From Daphnia pulex (Eukaryota > Arthropoda > Branchiopoda > Diplostraca > Daphniidae): a stretch of DNA of 64,000 nucleotides. Under the pieces are notes generated by a model that searched no databases, was not told the origin of the DNA, and saw only the letters and a program-made list of their open reading frames with translations. The translations under genes and the position numbers were made by a program. Each line of letters opens with the position of its first letter. Position 1 is the first letter of the stretch. Positions 50,698-63,952 of this stretch are shown piece after piece. Where the stretch lies: NCBI RefSeq assembly GCF_021134715.1, contig NC_060018.1, forward strand, positions 124,001 through 188,000, written 5' to 3'.

Positions 50698-52218
50698 GAG
50701 CCTAACGCACAGGCACGAAGAAGAGTAAATGTGGTATAACAGGAAACGAGCCTGATGCTTTATGGCATTCCAGAAAATAGTACTAAAAATCTCCCCAAGT
50801 TTTTTTCTTTTTTTTTGTTTTGTTTTCTCTCTTGGCAATTAATTATTCAAGGAATATCAGAAATACGATCCTAGTCTTCGTGAATCTTGACGCGGGAGGC
50901 GTACCGCCACCATCTCAAACTCGCGCCATCCATATTTCTCATTGCCCCTTCCCTCTTTCTGGTATTATTTGCTGAACTTAACACACACACTGGAAGAAAA
51001 AGGGAATTTCTTTGTTTGACAGAGAAGAAAGTGTCATCAGCATCAGTCGTTCTATAATTATCAAGGAACTAAATGTTTATCAATTTGGTGTGATTGTAGG
51101 CTAGTCCGTTTTTCCCGATATTGTTTTCATTCAGCACGTTGGTGTGAAATCTCATTAATTGGTTCGATCACACAAGTCTTATCACTTTAAACGTTCGTTT
51201 TCGCCGCCTCCTCCCCCCACACTAACCGCCAATCCCATCACTCTTATGATTTACAGCAATAAGACTATAAATTCATTCATTCTCGTTAGACGTAACACAA
51301 AACGATTGCCTACATGTCCATCCCCACCCACTGACATCCGCTTTATTATTGGATAGTTCAAAGAGAAAAACAAGAGAAAAGAGATCTACCAATTTACCAA
51401 GAATCTTTAGTTCAAGGCAGACTATTAGACTCTACGCGACATACTGGAGACATGTTATTTGTGTTCCTCCTATCCTCCTCTCCTTCTTAATCACTCGTCG
51501 ATGTATTATAGCAGATGTATTTGGTCTTGTTTTCTTTGTTGTTTTGGTCTGGCGATTCAAGAAAAACAAAAATAAATAAAAAGTATCATCGGCTTGGACT
51601 CCCTATGACTGTTTGACTTTATTATTATTATTTTTTGATCCAGTACTATATAGGTACAAAACTGGACTCGTGCAGCACCCTGCGGAGTTGAACTGAATTC
51701 TTTTCTCTTTATAATACACAGTTAACCGGATTGTTCATTAGTGTAAGTACAATGTGTGTAGATTAATCTTTTTGGAATCCAACTTGATAATAACAGATTA
51801 CAAAGTCTAGCCAGCAAAGGAATTCGGTGCTGTGGAGATGTGAACCAAACAGACGGCTTCGTGTTCAAAACTATATCACATTATCATCATCCATCATGGT
51901 CTTATAGGTGTTCCTGACGCTGTCTAAACATAAGAATTATCCCTGAGGCTAAGGCTTTAGCCTGCCGAGGGCCTTAACAGGGTTCCCGTAGAGCTCAAAA
52001 GTCTCCCTGGAAGGAAATGGGAAAAGGCGGAGCTTAGAGAGAAAAACTACCCCCACGTGACCAAAATCTGGCCTTGCTATTGGCTCCCGTCTCGATTTAC
52101 CGATCGATATAAAATCGGAAATTCAGTGAAGCCTATACTCCCTGCCACGCGAATTTCAACCCACGGTCCCACATTTTTCAGTCACCGCCGAAACCTGAAA
52201 ATGGAATTGCGTGGTATA
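50698..52218. other. Synaptogyrin 3' UTR and intergenic sequence
   Basis: No coding exon. AATAAA-type words lie near 51570-51580, a plausible synaptogyrin 3' end. The stretch 51.95-52.2 kb is GC-richer and unlike its surroundings. It may be part of the repeat unit that begins at 52219, but I found no matching copy on the other side. Confidence 0.4.
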
Positions 52219-52468
52219 CCCAGGGCAGAGCTATAGATACCTGGTCAGTTCATGGCTGTGTTGGCTTCCCTATCCCGGTTTCAGGGTAAACGTAAGCCGA
52301 TTTGGAAGAATGAATGAGCGCCTCTAGTGAGTGTGTCAGCTACTACGTGAAGCCAGCCAATCAGGAAGGGTCTATGAAAAACTCATTGGCCAATCACAGC
52401 TTACTTTTCTACAAGAAGTAAACAATAATAAAAAGGAACAAGTATCCAACTGTCAAACCTCTAAGTCT

Positions 52469-52583
52469 TTTCTAAGTGTCCAAACATTCTTACATTTTAT
52501 TGTTTGGTTGTGTAAATTGTTTATTCTTTCTAAGTGTCCAAACATTCTTACATTTTATTGTTTGGTTGTGTAAATTGTTTATT
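52469..52583. repeat. Two tandem copies of a 58-base unit
   Basis: The unit beginning TTTCTAAGTGTCCAAAC occurs at 52469 and again at 52527, essentially identical, so the duplication is recent. It lies just downstream of the THAP gene stop on the minus strand, in its presumed 3' untranslated region. Confidence 0.9.
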
Positions 52584-52602
52584 GTTCCGTTGACATAATA
52601 CA

Positions 52603-53703
52603 TTACTTCTTGTTTTGAAAATGTACACTTTTCACATTATAATTTCCATTTGGTAGTTGATCCATCGAAATGCAAAAAATCATTTGTTTAATTTGATCAA
52701 AAGACCATATCCAATTCTTTGGTACCATTGATGAAGTTACTAGTGACTGAAATGTCACAAAATTAGACTTGAAATTAGTAGAGCTTGCTTCCATAGAAGG
52801 TGATGTAACTGTCGAATCTTCAATGACAACAGCAACATTTTCGTTCATTACATCAGGAAGTGGATCAAAAATTGCTTCTTCAGCAGCCTGGTGAGTGTCC
52901 ATTGATTCTTGAATAGTAGAGGTAGCTTCCATAGAAGGCGATGCAACTGTCGTATCTTCCATGACAACAGCAAGATTTTCTTTGATTGAATCTGGAAGTG
53001 GATCAAAAATTAATTCTTCAGCAGCCTGGGGAATGTTGATTGATTCTTGAATAGTAGAGGTAACTTCCATGGAGGGTGCTATAAGATAAAATTTAAAGCA
53101 ATTGCTCTTCAAAATAAAATGTAAAGAGAACTATTATCAATACCTGTACTGTCAAATTTTTTTCTCTTTGACGTAGTAGGTATTTTGTCTACTTTTGGTC
53201 GTTTCCTTACTGATGCATTGCTAGCATTTGCTTCCACTACAATACATATTTAAGAATTGCGTTATTTGATATTAAACAAAATAAACATATTTAAAAATAC
53301 CATTAAGGTTATTTCTCCATTTGAAACCATCAACATTTTGCATTGCTTGTCGACTAGGTGTATCTAAAATGAAAATGGTTCAGTTTCTGTGCTTTACAGA
53401 TTATACAGGAAATATAATATCAATACCATTTATCAGAAAATGTTTGGGAATTGCTCCAGCATTACGATTCCTACGTTTGAAAGGATGGAACACGTTCAAA
53501 ATTTCAATCCCTGATTTAAAGTCACTTTCGTCAAAATGACGGCAGCAAATACGTGAGGTGCTCGTCAAATTGCTACATGGAATTAGTTCTTGCCATTTTG
53601 ATAATGAAGTTTTAGGAATTGTAAACAGGGTAACCTCGTTTTCTTTTTGATTTCCTTTGTAATATGTTGTTTTACAACCAGGAACAGCACACCTGCCAAC
53701 CAT
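52603..53703 (-). CDS. THAP-domain zinc finger protein with a duplicated acidic C-terminal segment
   Basis: Four minus-strand exons (53703-53427, 53363-53301, 53236-53144, 53078-52603) join to 302 residues. Residues 1-90 are a THAP zinc finger: MVGRCAVPGC gives the first two cysteines, ICCRHF the later cysteine and histidine, with a tryptophan in SKWQELIP between and the HPFKRR...AIP part at the end. THAP domains bind DNA and occur in transcription factors and in P-type transposases. A lysine/arginine-rich stretch (KRPKVDK, SKRKKFD) follows and could be a nuclear signal. The C-terminal part holds two near-identical copies of about 43 residues with QAAEE and FDPLPD, both acidic. No DDE-type or P-transposase catalytic region is present. 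The gene lies inside inverted repeats, so it may be element-borne rather than a normal host gene. Confidence 0.85.
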
Positions 53704-53960
53704 TTTTACAGAAATTATGGTTAGGCTTCATTCACGTAATACACGATGATGGCCGCCGTATTCACATATTACACAAAAATGGCCGCCGAAAGTATTCAAC
53801 GTCTTATCACTAGATGGCGCTGATTCATTCTTCCACTTCACAACTTCTGACAAGCTCCGCCCTAAAACCCCCTGAAAATCGGCTTACGTTTACCCTGAAT
53901 CCGGGATAGGGAAGCCAACACAGCCATGAACTGACCAGGTATCTATAGCTCTGCCCAGGG

Positions 53961-54439
53961 GTAGTTTTTGTGATAGAAATGTAAATGTAAACAAACAATA
54001 GATTTAGAATGCATTCGAAGATTCGTGTATTATCAAAGGAAAAGTAATTCAAAATGTTTTCCATGCCTAAAAAAAATTGGCGTTTACTTCCGAATTTTAT
54101 TTAAGTTAATATTTCTTGTTTCGGTATTCCCAAGTTTCACTGTATTCATTCAGCTTTTTGTTATGTCCTAGTCCTAGTCCTAGTCCACAGACACATACCA
54201 ACAGTTGCTTCCATTGAAAAAAAAACAATTAAACATTCAGCAACTTGTGTAAACAGTTAAATAATTGGCCTCTTACTAAATTAAGTCATTTCAGGAACTT
54301 CAGCATGTTCTTCAGTATATCGAAACAGTGCCAACCCACCTGTGCCAAACTACATGTTTACAACTGATAATTCTTAATCACCCAGATGCAGAAAAGTTTA
54401 ATCTTTAAACTGAATTTGTTCTACAGGAGTAAATGTAGC
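53961..54439. other. AT-rich spacer, no gene seen
   Basis: No supported exon. A short tandem of GTCCTA lies near 54164-54184. Confidence 0.4.
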
Positions 54440-55480
54440 ATGGATCAACTTCCAGTGACCAACTTCCAGTGACCAACTTGTGGCTAGAGTCGATACTTAC
54501 AAGGGTATTAGTTGCAATGCTTCCTGACATGGCAAATTATTCCATAGCAGAAAAAGGTGAGAAATTACATAATCATTGTAGAGTCTAATGTTCTATACAT
54601 AAATTTTTCATCATTAGATGCTATGTGTCGAAAAGCTAAAGTGTTTTTCCACTGTGATGGAGCCAAAGCTGTAGGTAAAATTCCAATTGATGTTGAATCG
54701 ATGTAAATTGATTTATAAAGGTATTTTACAATTTAATATATGATTGTTATTTCGATGTAATTCACTCTCTTTTTTCGCATCATTCTTTTCTTGAACTTGA
54801 ACAAAAGGTGTTGGTGCTCTTTACGTGATAGGCCGACCACGGGTTAGGATTGAAGCTCTGCAAAGTGGAGGTGGTCAGGAATGAGGGATACGTAGTGGAA
54901 GTTCCTACTCCACTGACAGATTGACAGTTAGTTTTGGCGCAGCATGTGAAGTAGCTCAGCAAGAACTTAAGGTTTTAGTTCATGTCATAGTAGTATCCAT
55001 ACATAACTAATTGATCAAAACCATGTTTTAGTATAATCACGCCAGATTAGTAAACTATCGCAACGCTTGATCGATCAGATTGGTAATAGTTTAACACATG
55101 TCGTACGAAACTGAGATCCTGAACACTCCTACCCAGGTTGTGTAAACCTTTCTTTCGCCTACGTCGAGGGAGAAAGTCTTTTCATGGCCCTGAAAGGTAA
55201 CTTTAAAGGCAACTTCCACTACCTTTCATTTTAACTAATTCTTTTTATTACGTAAGACGTGGCACTCTCAAGCGGAAGTGCTTGCACCTCAGCATTGCTG
55301 GAACCTTCATATATATTTTGCGTACCATTGGCGCTGAAGATTTTGCGCATTCTTCTATTCGATTTGGAATCCGAAGCTGAGGTTGATTACACGGCAGAAA
55401 AGTGTATTCATCAAGTATCACCAAACTTCGAGAAATGAGGTATATGGGACCGGGTTTGGAATGCCCCGACAAAAAGTTTA
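54440..55480 (+). pseudogene. Nfs1: Decayed cysteine desulfurase (NFS1-like) pseudogene
   Basis: Several blocks in order match mitochondrial cysteine desulfurase: KVFFHCDGAKAVGKIP (about 54640-54690), RPRVRIEALQSGGGQE (about 54827-54880), FGAACEVAQQEL (about 54932-54967), SFAYVEGES-like (about 55155), DVALSSGSACTSA (about 55256-55294) and EDFAHSSIRFGI (about 55338-55373). The last two match in different frames. Stops interrupt the frame (after IDVESM, after GGGQE), and the segment with the PLP-binding lysine (SGHK) is missing. Intron-like gaps with GT and AG borders remain (about 54557-54615), so it derives from a genomic copy, not from mRNA. It cannot make an active enzyme. A functional copy must lie elsewhere, since the enzyme is needed for iron-sulfur cluster assembly. 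Confidence 0.85.
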
Positions 55481-57620
55481 TTTCACTTCCGCTAAAAATG
55501 TTAATTTGTCCTTCTTCCTTATTTCTTATTTGTTTATTTTTGTCGAAATGAAAATTTATAAATGCAACGGTTTTCTTTTTTTAAATTATGATCAGTGTTT
55601 AAAAAAAGTAGAAGAGATACAGAGTACAATAAAATAAAAAATAACGACAAGAAAATGAAGCACAAGAACAAGACTGCCTAATTACAAAATTCTTTCAAGA
55701 TAGCTCTGTCACTTAGCCGAAGGCCAACGCTTGCAACGCGAGCCCTAGTATAGGTCTCTCACAGTCTGTGCCTTTATACCTTAGAAGCCCTTTTCACGTC
55801 ACGTTTCTGGATCGCTTTCTGCCCAGCCAGTTTTTTCTCTAATCTACTTAACTGTATTATAGACATGAGCATTTGCGGTTGAGTTATTTTAATTACGCAA
55901 TTCTTGAGTTTGACCTCTATTTTTATGCCTGCAACCTGCATCCTAAATAAATTTTCTTTTTTAAAATCTAACCCATAAGGAAATGTCAAAAGATAAGATT
56001 GAGAATGCTTAAGCAAGCGGTACAATAATGATCGTGTTTCTGAATTTATTATTTACTATTACTATTTATTATTTTTAATTTATCTTGCACAAAATCAAAG
56101 AATTTTTTGCTAGCTCTCCGATTCCGATTTCGAAATTTTAACAATGAATCTTGATTCTTTGTTTGAATAACGATGAGTTGCATAAACAAATCTGTACATG
56201 TTGGCTTTACAATCAGATAATAAGCGGATGAAAAAACGTGAGTTATCTGACTTTAGAGTTTGATTTGACTCCGGAATAATAGTCTTTTCGATTTCGATCA
56301 ATTTCCGGATTTTGACAGGTGGCAGCACTGCTTCGTTGCCATGGCAATGGCATTTAATAACAGCAGACACTAATGAAAAACGTCAATCGAATCGACATTC
56401 ATTTTTCTTGGCTATTTTATTACGATGTCAAAAATAGAAAAAAAGACGCAATCGAATGGTTCCCAAGATGGGAATCATTTTTCAAGTGATATATGAAAGA
56501 ACTGTCGACAATATGTCGCTCGGTTTTCTTTATAAATCGCATAACCTGCAGTCTTTTTGCTGACAAAGCTATTTCTTTTTTGTTGGATAATGTGCTTTCA
56601 CTAGGTAACAACTTTTCGTTTATCAATCAATGTTGTCTTTTAATAGGAAATGGGTTTCTTAGAATAGACAATTTTCGAGTTTCTCCTGTTTTGAATAATC
56701 TCCTGGTTATATGCTAGGTATTTTCACCTCCCCAAATGCGGCCTCATCCTGTGATTGATGATGGACTCTCAATTTTGTACCCCATTGCTTTTAAGGTAAA
56801 TGTTCTTTGTTACACATACATTTTTTTAGTTTTAATCAATACTTTTATTTCCCTTAAAGTTCTTTCTGCGAACTGGACGTATAATTTTCCTTCAAGTCAT
56901 ACGAAAGCGACCCTCAGTCATTGGTGTGGGTCCTTTGATAAGGTAAACCTTTAAGAAATTAGTATAAAGTATTCATTTGTTTGAATCAGTTTGTTTTATT
57001 TGTTCTGAAATGTCAATAGTTAGCAAAACACAAATGGGACGTACGCCCTCTGCAATCGTGCTAGTATTTCGTTTACAAAATTGACCGCCAATTCATTGAC
57101 GTTAATCTTGAAATAATTTTTGATGAAATCAATTGATTAGTCAACTAATAATAACCGTGGATCAATAAACAGGTTTGACTCGATTTTCCTGAATGTTGCG
57201 ATGCGTTTTCCAAGTATACCAGTCAGATTAGCATCAGATTAGTATACCTTTCAGCTTTGCTCGAAATCAATTGAAATTCAGTTTAATGAAACTCACAGTC
57301 TATGGGAATTATTGGGAGGTCAGTGTTGTCTATTTCATTATTTGCTTATTGTCACACGACATCACTCAAATGAATGGAGACGACTATAATAATCACTTTC
57401 ACAAATTATTGAAGGGGGACGCTCGTCCTAAACAATTTTCGACCGCAAAGACAAACTCGCAACCACGGAAACATTCAACAATAATATAGACAACATCAAA
57501 GAAACAATTTCAGCTCATTCAAACGGAAAAGATAAGAAACGCATTTCAATTTGGACAGAATCTCTTGGACGATGAGTGTGGAAAGTTGACGGGGGTAGTT
57601 TTTCTTAATTGTATTTTGTC
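55481..57620. other. AT-rich intergenic region with exon-like fragments
   Basis: Two open blocks with AG/GT borders on the plus strand, 56718-56795 and 56860-56942, would code for 26 and about 28 residues (SPPQMRPHPVIDDG; RKRPSVIGVGPL). I could not extend them into a gene in either direction; the next apparent acceptor leads quickly to a stop. A minus-strand open frame at 56370-56110 is unrecognised and starts with GTG. No gene is called. Confidence 0.35.
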
Positions 57621-60058
57621 TTACAAGCGCCGCATGGATTCCTTTTGGAATTTATCTGCGATGAAACTAGAAAGACTTGTACAAGGGGTAACTTTCGGAC
57701 CGTGTCGGTTGCTCGGGTTCGTTCCTTGGGCCGTCACACGCTGCTCAGCTGACATCAAGAATGGGCTGTTGGTGATGGAACGCCGCAGGGAGCCGTTGGG
57801 GCCGTTTGCCAGAGCGCGTTGCGGACCGTTGGGCGTGACGTAGTTCTCACTGGAAACATAAAGAAACAATCTGGTTCCATTAGTCGTCAGGTCCAGTGAA
57901 AACAGTTTAATTTCTACCCCAAAATAGATTGGTTGGTTCCACGGTATAGGGACGACGTCGGCGTCGTAATGGGTTGAAGCGTCGGTTTGCAACGATATCC
58001 GACGTCGTTGGGATCCAACTCTTTCATCGGCGAGTAAAGATTGGCAATATCTTTAAAGGTGGACATACAAGAAGGGCTGGACTTGAGCGACGACAGCGTC
58101 ACCGTGTGTTTGATTCCGCTGGATGCACAATTTAATAAGTCAAGAAATCAACACAAAGTTGATTGTTGACAATTGAAATGAATTTCCTACTACCTGAGAG
58201 TCAAGTTCTTGATGATTGAGAAGGACTCGTCGCGCTCCTGAGAAGCTGACAAGATCACCTGGGCCTTTTCCAGGTCGTAATCGGAGCTCTCCAAAGCCAA
58301 TTGAATGACGGCTTCTTCTTCGTCGACAAAGAGTTTCTGCAGTTGGTCTTTCACTGCGTTATTTATATCCGGAAGAGCCGGAATAGAATTAATTTAATGT
58401 TTGGCTCCTATTTATTGGCTCCTATTTTATTACTCATTTGCATTTCGGCGAGAGAGGGGAGTTTCTTGACGGCGATGATTTCTTCCTCCTCGACAACGGG
58501 TTCTCTGTCGACGACGCTGGGAGTGGGTGAGAGTAGACTGCGTCGTGGGGTTAAGGGCGTCGGTTTATCTTTCTTTTGATGGCCCAGTGTCAGGAGCTGC
58601 TGCGTCACGGTATTGACGTTATTGTCCATCCTGATGCGACGTTCAATAGAAATAATAATAATAATGGGCTCGACCATAAAAAAGGAACCCCCGGCATTAA
58701 CAATGAAACGGACATTACCCGACCAGCAGATCCAGCAAGAAATTCTCCTCCGCCGCTGGGAAGACGCTCTTCAAATACCTAATGATGCCGGCAGTGGTTT
58801 TTTATTATGTAATTAAAACATTGGGAAGGAGCAATTATATAGAGCGGTTAATATTACTTTAATTTGATCTTGGGCGAATGGGTAATGGGTCGATTGGGCA
58901 ATGGCGAATGCAGTGGGGTGTTGCTGGTGGTGGAGAAGGTTCCGCCGAGTTTGGAGTTTCTGCCACTGTCGCTCATCGTCTCACTCCAGGCGTGAAGAGA
59001 CGCTGGCACGTAATAAGTCGGTGGCAGGTGTCGGGCAGGCGGAGTGGCAACCGACGAAGGGCCGGGCATCGTCAACGGATACTTGAGCACTTGCAGCGCA
59101 CTGACAACCACAGCTTCTCGGTAATGGTATCTGGAAAGAATCAACGTGAGAGTGTACACACGTCTCGTTTAGTTACTAATAATACGCCACCACTCGACGA
59201 CGACAACATCCCCTCCACCGTGAAAATATAGACATGACATTTGGCTTTGGCAGGGAGAGAGCTAGCTCCCGTTTGGGGAGGGATCAATATGTCACGACGA
59301 TGAATCTCGCCGCCAATCTAAAAACAAAATAACCGCCGGAAACGGGCGGCCGGCAGCAACTGTCGACTATTACCCATTTTCCAAGCGAGTGGAAACGGCG
59401 CTCTTTTTAAAAACTCCGCCGAGTAGAAAAGAAAAAAAGACTTTTCGCTTTCACCGTCTTTCCACCTCAATAGGTGCATTGACAATCAAAAGGAAGAGGG
59501 GAAATTCGACCATCCAATGGCAGAGGGGCGGGAATTATCGATCGACTGGCCGAGACGTTCATCATCGGAGAGAGTTGAGCGTCTCTGTTATTGTTTGCTG
59601 CTGCGAGATATCCACTCAGCCGTTTGCCTCTCTCGGCTGGCCGAAGCCAATCGATCACGCCGTTGCATCATCATCGGCAGTCTCAGTTGTTGGCTCAAAC
59701 TCTTTTATCTCTTTTTCCTCTTTAATTCCCATAAGAAAGAATAAGAAATGGACTTACTTGATCAAAAGTTCTCTGACGTCGTATTCCCTTGCGGTTGGAA
59801 ACAAAGAGCAGATGCGTTGGAGCATTGATTCGACATTAGTGCCAGGGCTACTACTGCCGACGGCGGCGGCGGCTTTGTCGGCGTGACGGATCAGTTGCAT
59901 TACGTCCGAGCGCTTATTGACGTTGGTGGTGCCGGACTGGAGGAAGACCCTCGGTGAATTGGGGGCCGAAGCGAAACCTCGGCTGGCCTGCAGAACGATG
60001 GCGTCCCGTTTAGCGTGAGTCGTCGTCGTCGGAAAGGCCATTATTTTCTCTTCTGGCT
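57621..60058 (-). CDS. Protein with three CUE/UBA-like repeats, family not identified
   Basis: Seven minus-strand exons (60058-59758, 59130-58858, 58778-58719, 58630-58434, 58353-58194, 58118-57918, 57849-57621) stay in frame. From the ATG at 60041-60039 they give 467 residues. The first listed exon begins at an AG acceptor and is open upstream of that ATG, so a 5' exon (coding or not) probably exists nearer 60.1-62 kb. Three segments resemble CUE/UBA ubiquitin-binding helices: LQRICSLFPTAREYDVRELL (residues about 75-112), YLKSVFPAAEENFLLDLLVG (about 187-222) and MKDQLQKLFVDEEEAVIQLA (about 270-305). Low-complexity Ser/Pro/Thr linkers separate them, and the tail is Asn/Pro/Arg-rich. No enzyme domain or membrane segment is seen. 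A ubiquitin-related adaptor role is inference. Spaced CUE-like units and a C-terminal helix (SSDYDLEKAQVIL) recall the tail of Ack/TNK2-type kinases, but no kinase domain is present here. Confidence 0.8.
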
Positions 60059-62498
60059 CTGCAATTAAAAAAGAGAAAATGTTTGGATTGGGTTTTTATA
60101 TGGCCTGGACATTTACGACACTATGTTGTAAGACTATAGACTGTAGAAACGACCATAAAAGGGAGGATTAGTGTATTGGTAGTACAAGTAAACCGCTTTG
60201 TTTGTCTTGTCTCATCGTTCATTGATGAATCGCTGCTCGGCGTTAGAGGGGGAACACACAATGCCTTAGTTAATATTGGACGTCCTCTAGCACGTCGTTT
60301 TTAAATATTCAAACCAAAAAGTTTCTTGTGTGGGGTGGGGGGAGACAATAAGTAAGTGCCCTTCTGCTTCTCCCTTTTATTATTATGAAGAGCTTTTCAG
60401 TAAAGATTCATTTCCACCCCTTTGCTGGCACTGATCCGGATTAAATTTTCAATAGTTTGCGGCCCAAGATGTTTGTGAATGGATTGGAAATTGAGAACTT
60501 GTGCGCCGCTCCTTGTATATACGCTCCTTAATTAAAAAACACAAGGAGGCTTGAACCGACTTTGAATAATTATCCGGCGCATTATTCAAAAGTTTCCTGC
60601 ACGTCTACTGGGACGAAAAAATCTTTGACACGGCCAACTTTTTTGGGTGCCTACAACCGCCGTTGTCAGCCGTTGATGGAGAGAGTCAACAACTTGCGCC
60701 TATGTGTGTGTGCAGCACACTAAATCAACGCGTGTCGTGTCGTGTCGTCTACCCTATTCATGTTACACAACGTGCAGACTCGGGAGACTGTGTCAAAGTG
60801 ACGCGCGGAGGGGAAACGCGGAATTTGTTTGCGCTGCGGTCGAGCAATTCCCCACTACACCAAACACAATCCCCGTCGCCCGCGTTTATTTTATTACAAC
60901 CCTCCGTGTTCAAACTGCAGTTGAGATAAAGGGGGGGGGGTAAAGAGCCATAACAATAATTCTAGAAAGAAAACAAAATTCGACACTTTGTTTTTGAACG
61001 AAAAACTCACAGCTTGATAAAAACACACGTTGGTTTTGTCACGAATACACAAACAGCAGCAGAAGAGGAACGGGCGCGCGTGTCGTTTGCCTTCGACTTG
61101 AAAGTCAACTACAAGCCGCTGGCGGGCAACAACACACATATATGAGAGAGACATGTAACAGCAGCAGCAAATCCTCCTTTGCTGCCTTTCCTACCCTACA
61201 ACACACACAGGCAACTGTGCTGGGCTCCTAGATATAAATCCCCCCCCCTCTCTCTAGCTGCTATTGCTATTGCAAGCAAAGTCGGGTAGGAACGTGCCTT
61301 TGTTGCGACCGATTTATTGATTGAACGAACCAAGAAACTCACGGCGCATGTGCCGACAATCTTTTCAATTTCACGACGCCCTTTATCTCCCTAAATAGGA
61401 TAGACTACCTTCAAGACACAATCACATTAGACTCGTCTTGTTATTTTTCCTCATTGTATTTAAAACGATCCCTATCGATGTCATCATTAAAACACCAGTG
61501 CCACGGAAAACACGCCATCATTCACCTTCTGCAATTGGACGATATGCTCAGCACATCACGCAATATGTTTATATTCCCGTGCTCATATATACCCGACGGG
61601 CTGCGCTCATGATCCAATCAAGTCTCGTTAGACAAGGTATAACCGTAACAATTACGTGTAGTACATGGCAAGGGGTATTGGGTGATGACGAATGATATGC
61701 TGGCGTGAAGAAAAGTAACATTGTTTTTCAACCCGATAGCTCTCGCATGTCTCGGAACGATATCTTCGGTGGAAATCTGAAAGGAAAAACTGCGTGAGCT
61801 GAGCGGACTGCGTAGAGACCCTCCCCCCTCAGGGTTTCTTATTTTGCCTATATTCGATTAGGAGCTAGGCGGTTCACAGAATCACGTAATCCAATTATCA
61901 AGGGCTGCATTTTTCCTATGCAAAACACAAATAATGTGTTGCGCAATAGAGCCACTATAGTTCAGCCAAGAAAAAGCTTTTATTTGAAACCTAATTGAAT
62001 TATGCCACCGAGGGGATGCAAATGTGATTTTGCCAACATGGAAGACCTCAGTTCAGCCTTTACTTTTTTTGCGCTTGTCAACTTGGCCTCAATCCCTTCT
62101 GTCATTATGAATTCCTTTTTTTAACATATCTTGTTTGAGACTAACAAAATCCCAAACGCCTTATTCAATTATACAATGAACAAACAATTACTATCCGAAT
62201 TTTACACTGCTACGGTCAAAAAATGTTTTAAAGTTTAATTCAATTTTTTAAACCAGTTAAACACAACTTTTTATTTTATTGATCAGCATTTTTTATTCAA
62301 ATAACTTCCGCAATTTTCAGATGATCCGTGTAGTTGCACAATTGAACGCCAGATGGAAATACGTTTACAGATCATATCTCTCAGGTTGGATCTCGAAATT
62401 CGAAGTCTTGACGTTACCTGGTCAATGAGGCTGTTATCTTTTGGTTGTGTAAACTCTCAGTTTTAAATGAAATTTGCGTGGACTTAACTGTACAAAAA
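60059..62498. other. Divergent intergenic region upstream of the CUE-repeat gene and the deubiquitinase
   Basis: The two flanking genes read away from this 2.4 kb, so it should contain both promoters and the missing 5' exon of the CUE-repeat gene. No coding exon with homology was found. A G-run lies near 60931-60940 and a C-run near 61240-61248. Confidence 0.45.

Positions 62499-63952
<1,454 letters not shown>

Larger units (their letters stand above)
52219..53960. mobile_element. THAP gene enclosed by imperfect terminal inverted repeats
   Basis: The left arm (52219-52330) and the right arm (53807-53960) are inverted copies. About 85 outer bases match almost perfectly (CAGAGCTATAGATACCTGG, GGCTTCCCTATCCCGG, GTAAACGTAAGCCGATT). 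A second inner block, GGAAGAATGAATNAGCGCC followed by TCTAGTGA, also matches. The right arm has about 40 extra bases between these blocks (about 53836-53873). The only gene inside is the THAP-domain gene. P-type transposons use a THAP DNA-binding domain and have inverted ends, so a relict or non-autonomous element is plausible. No transposase catalytic domain is present, and the flanking 8-mers do not match cleanly as a target-site duplication. Confidence 0.6.

Noticed and set aside
60894-61154. Minus-strand frame as the missing 5' exon of the CUE-repeat gene
   Set aside because: Composition is Phe/Cys-rich and not conserved-looking; no donor in the required phase could be supported.
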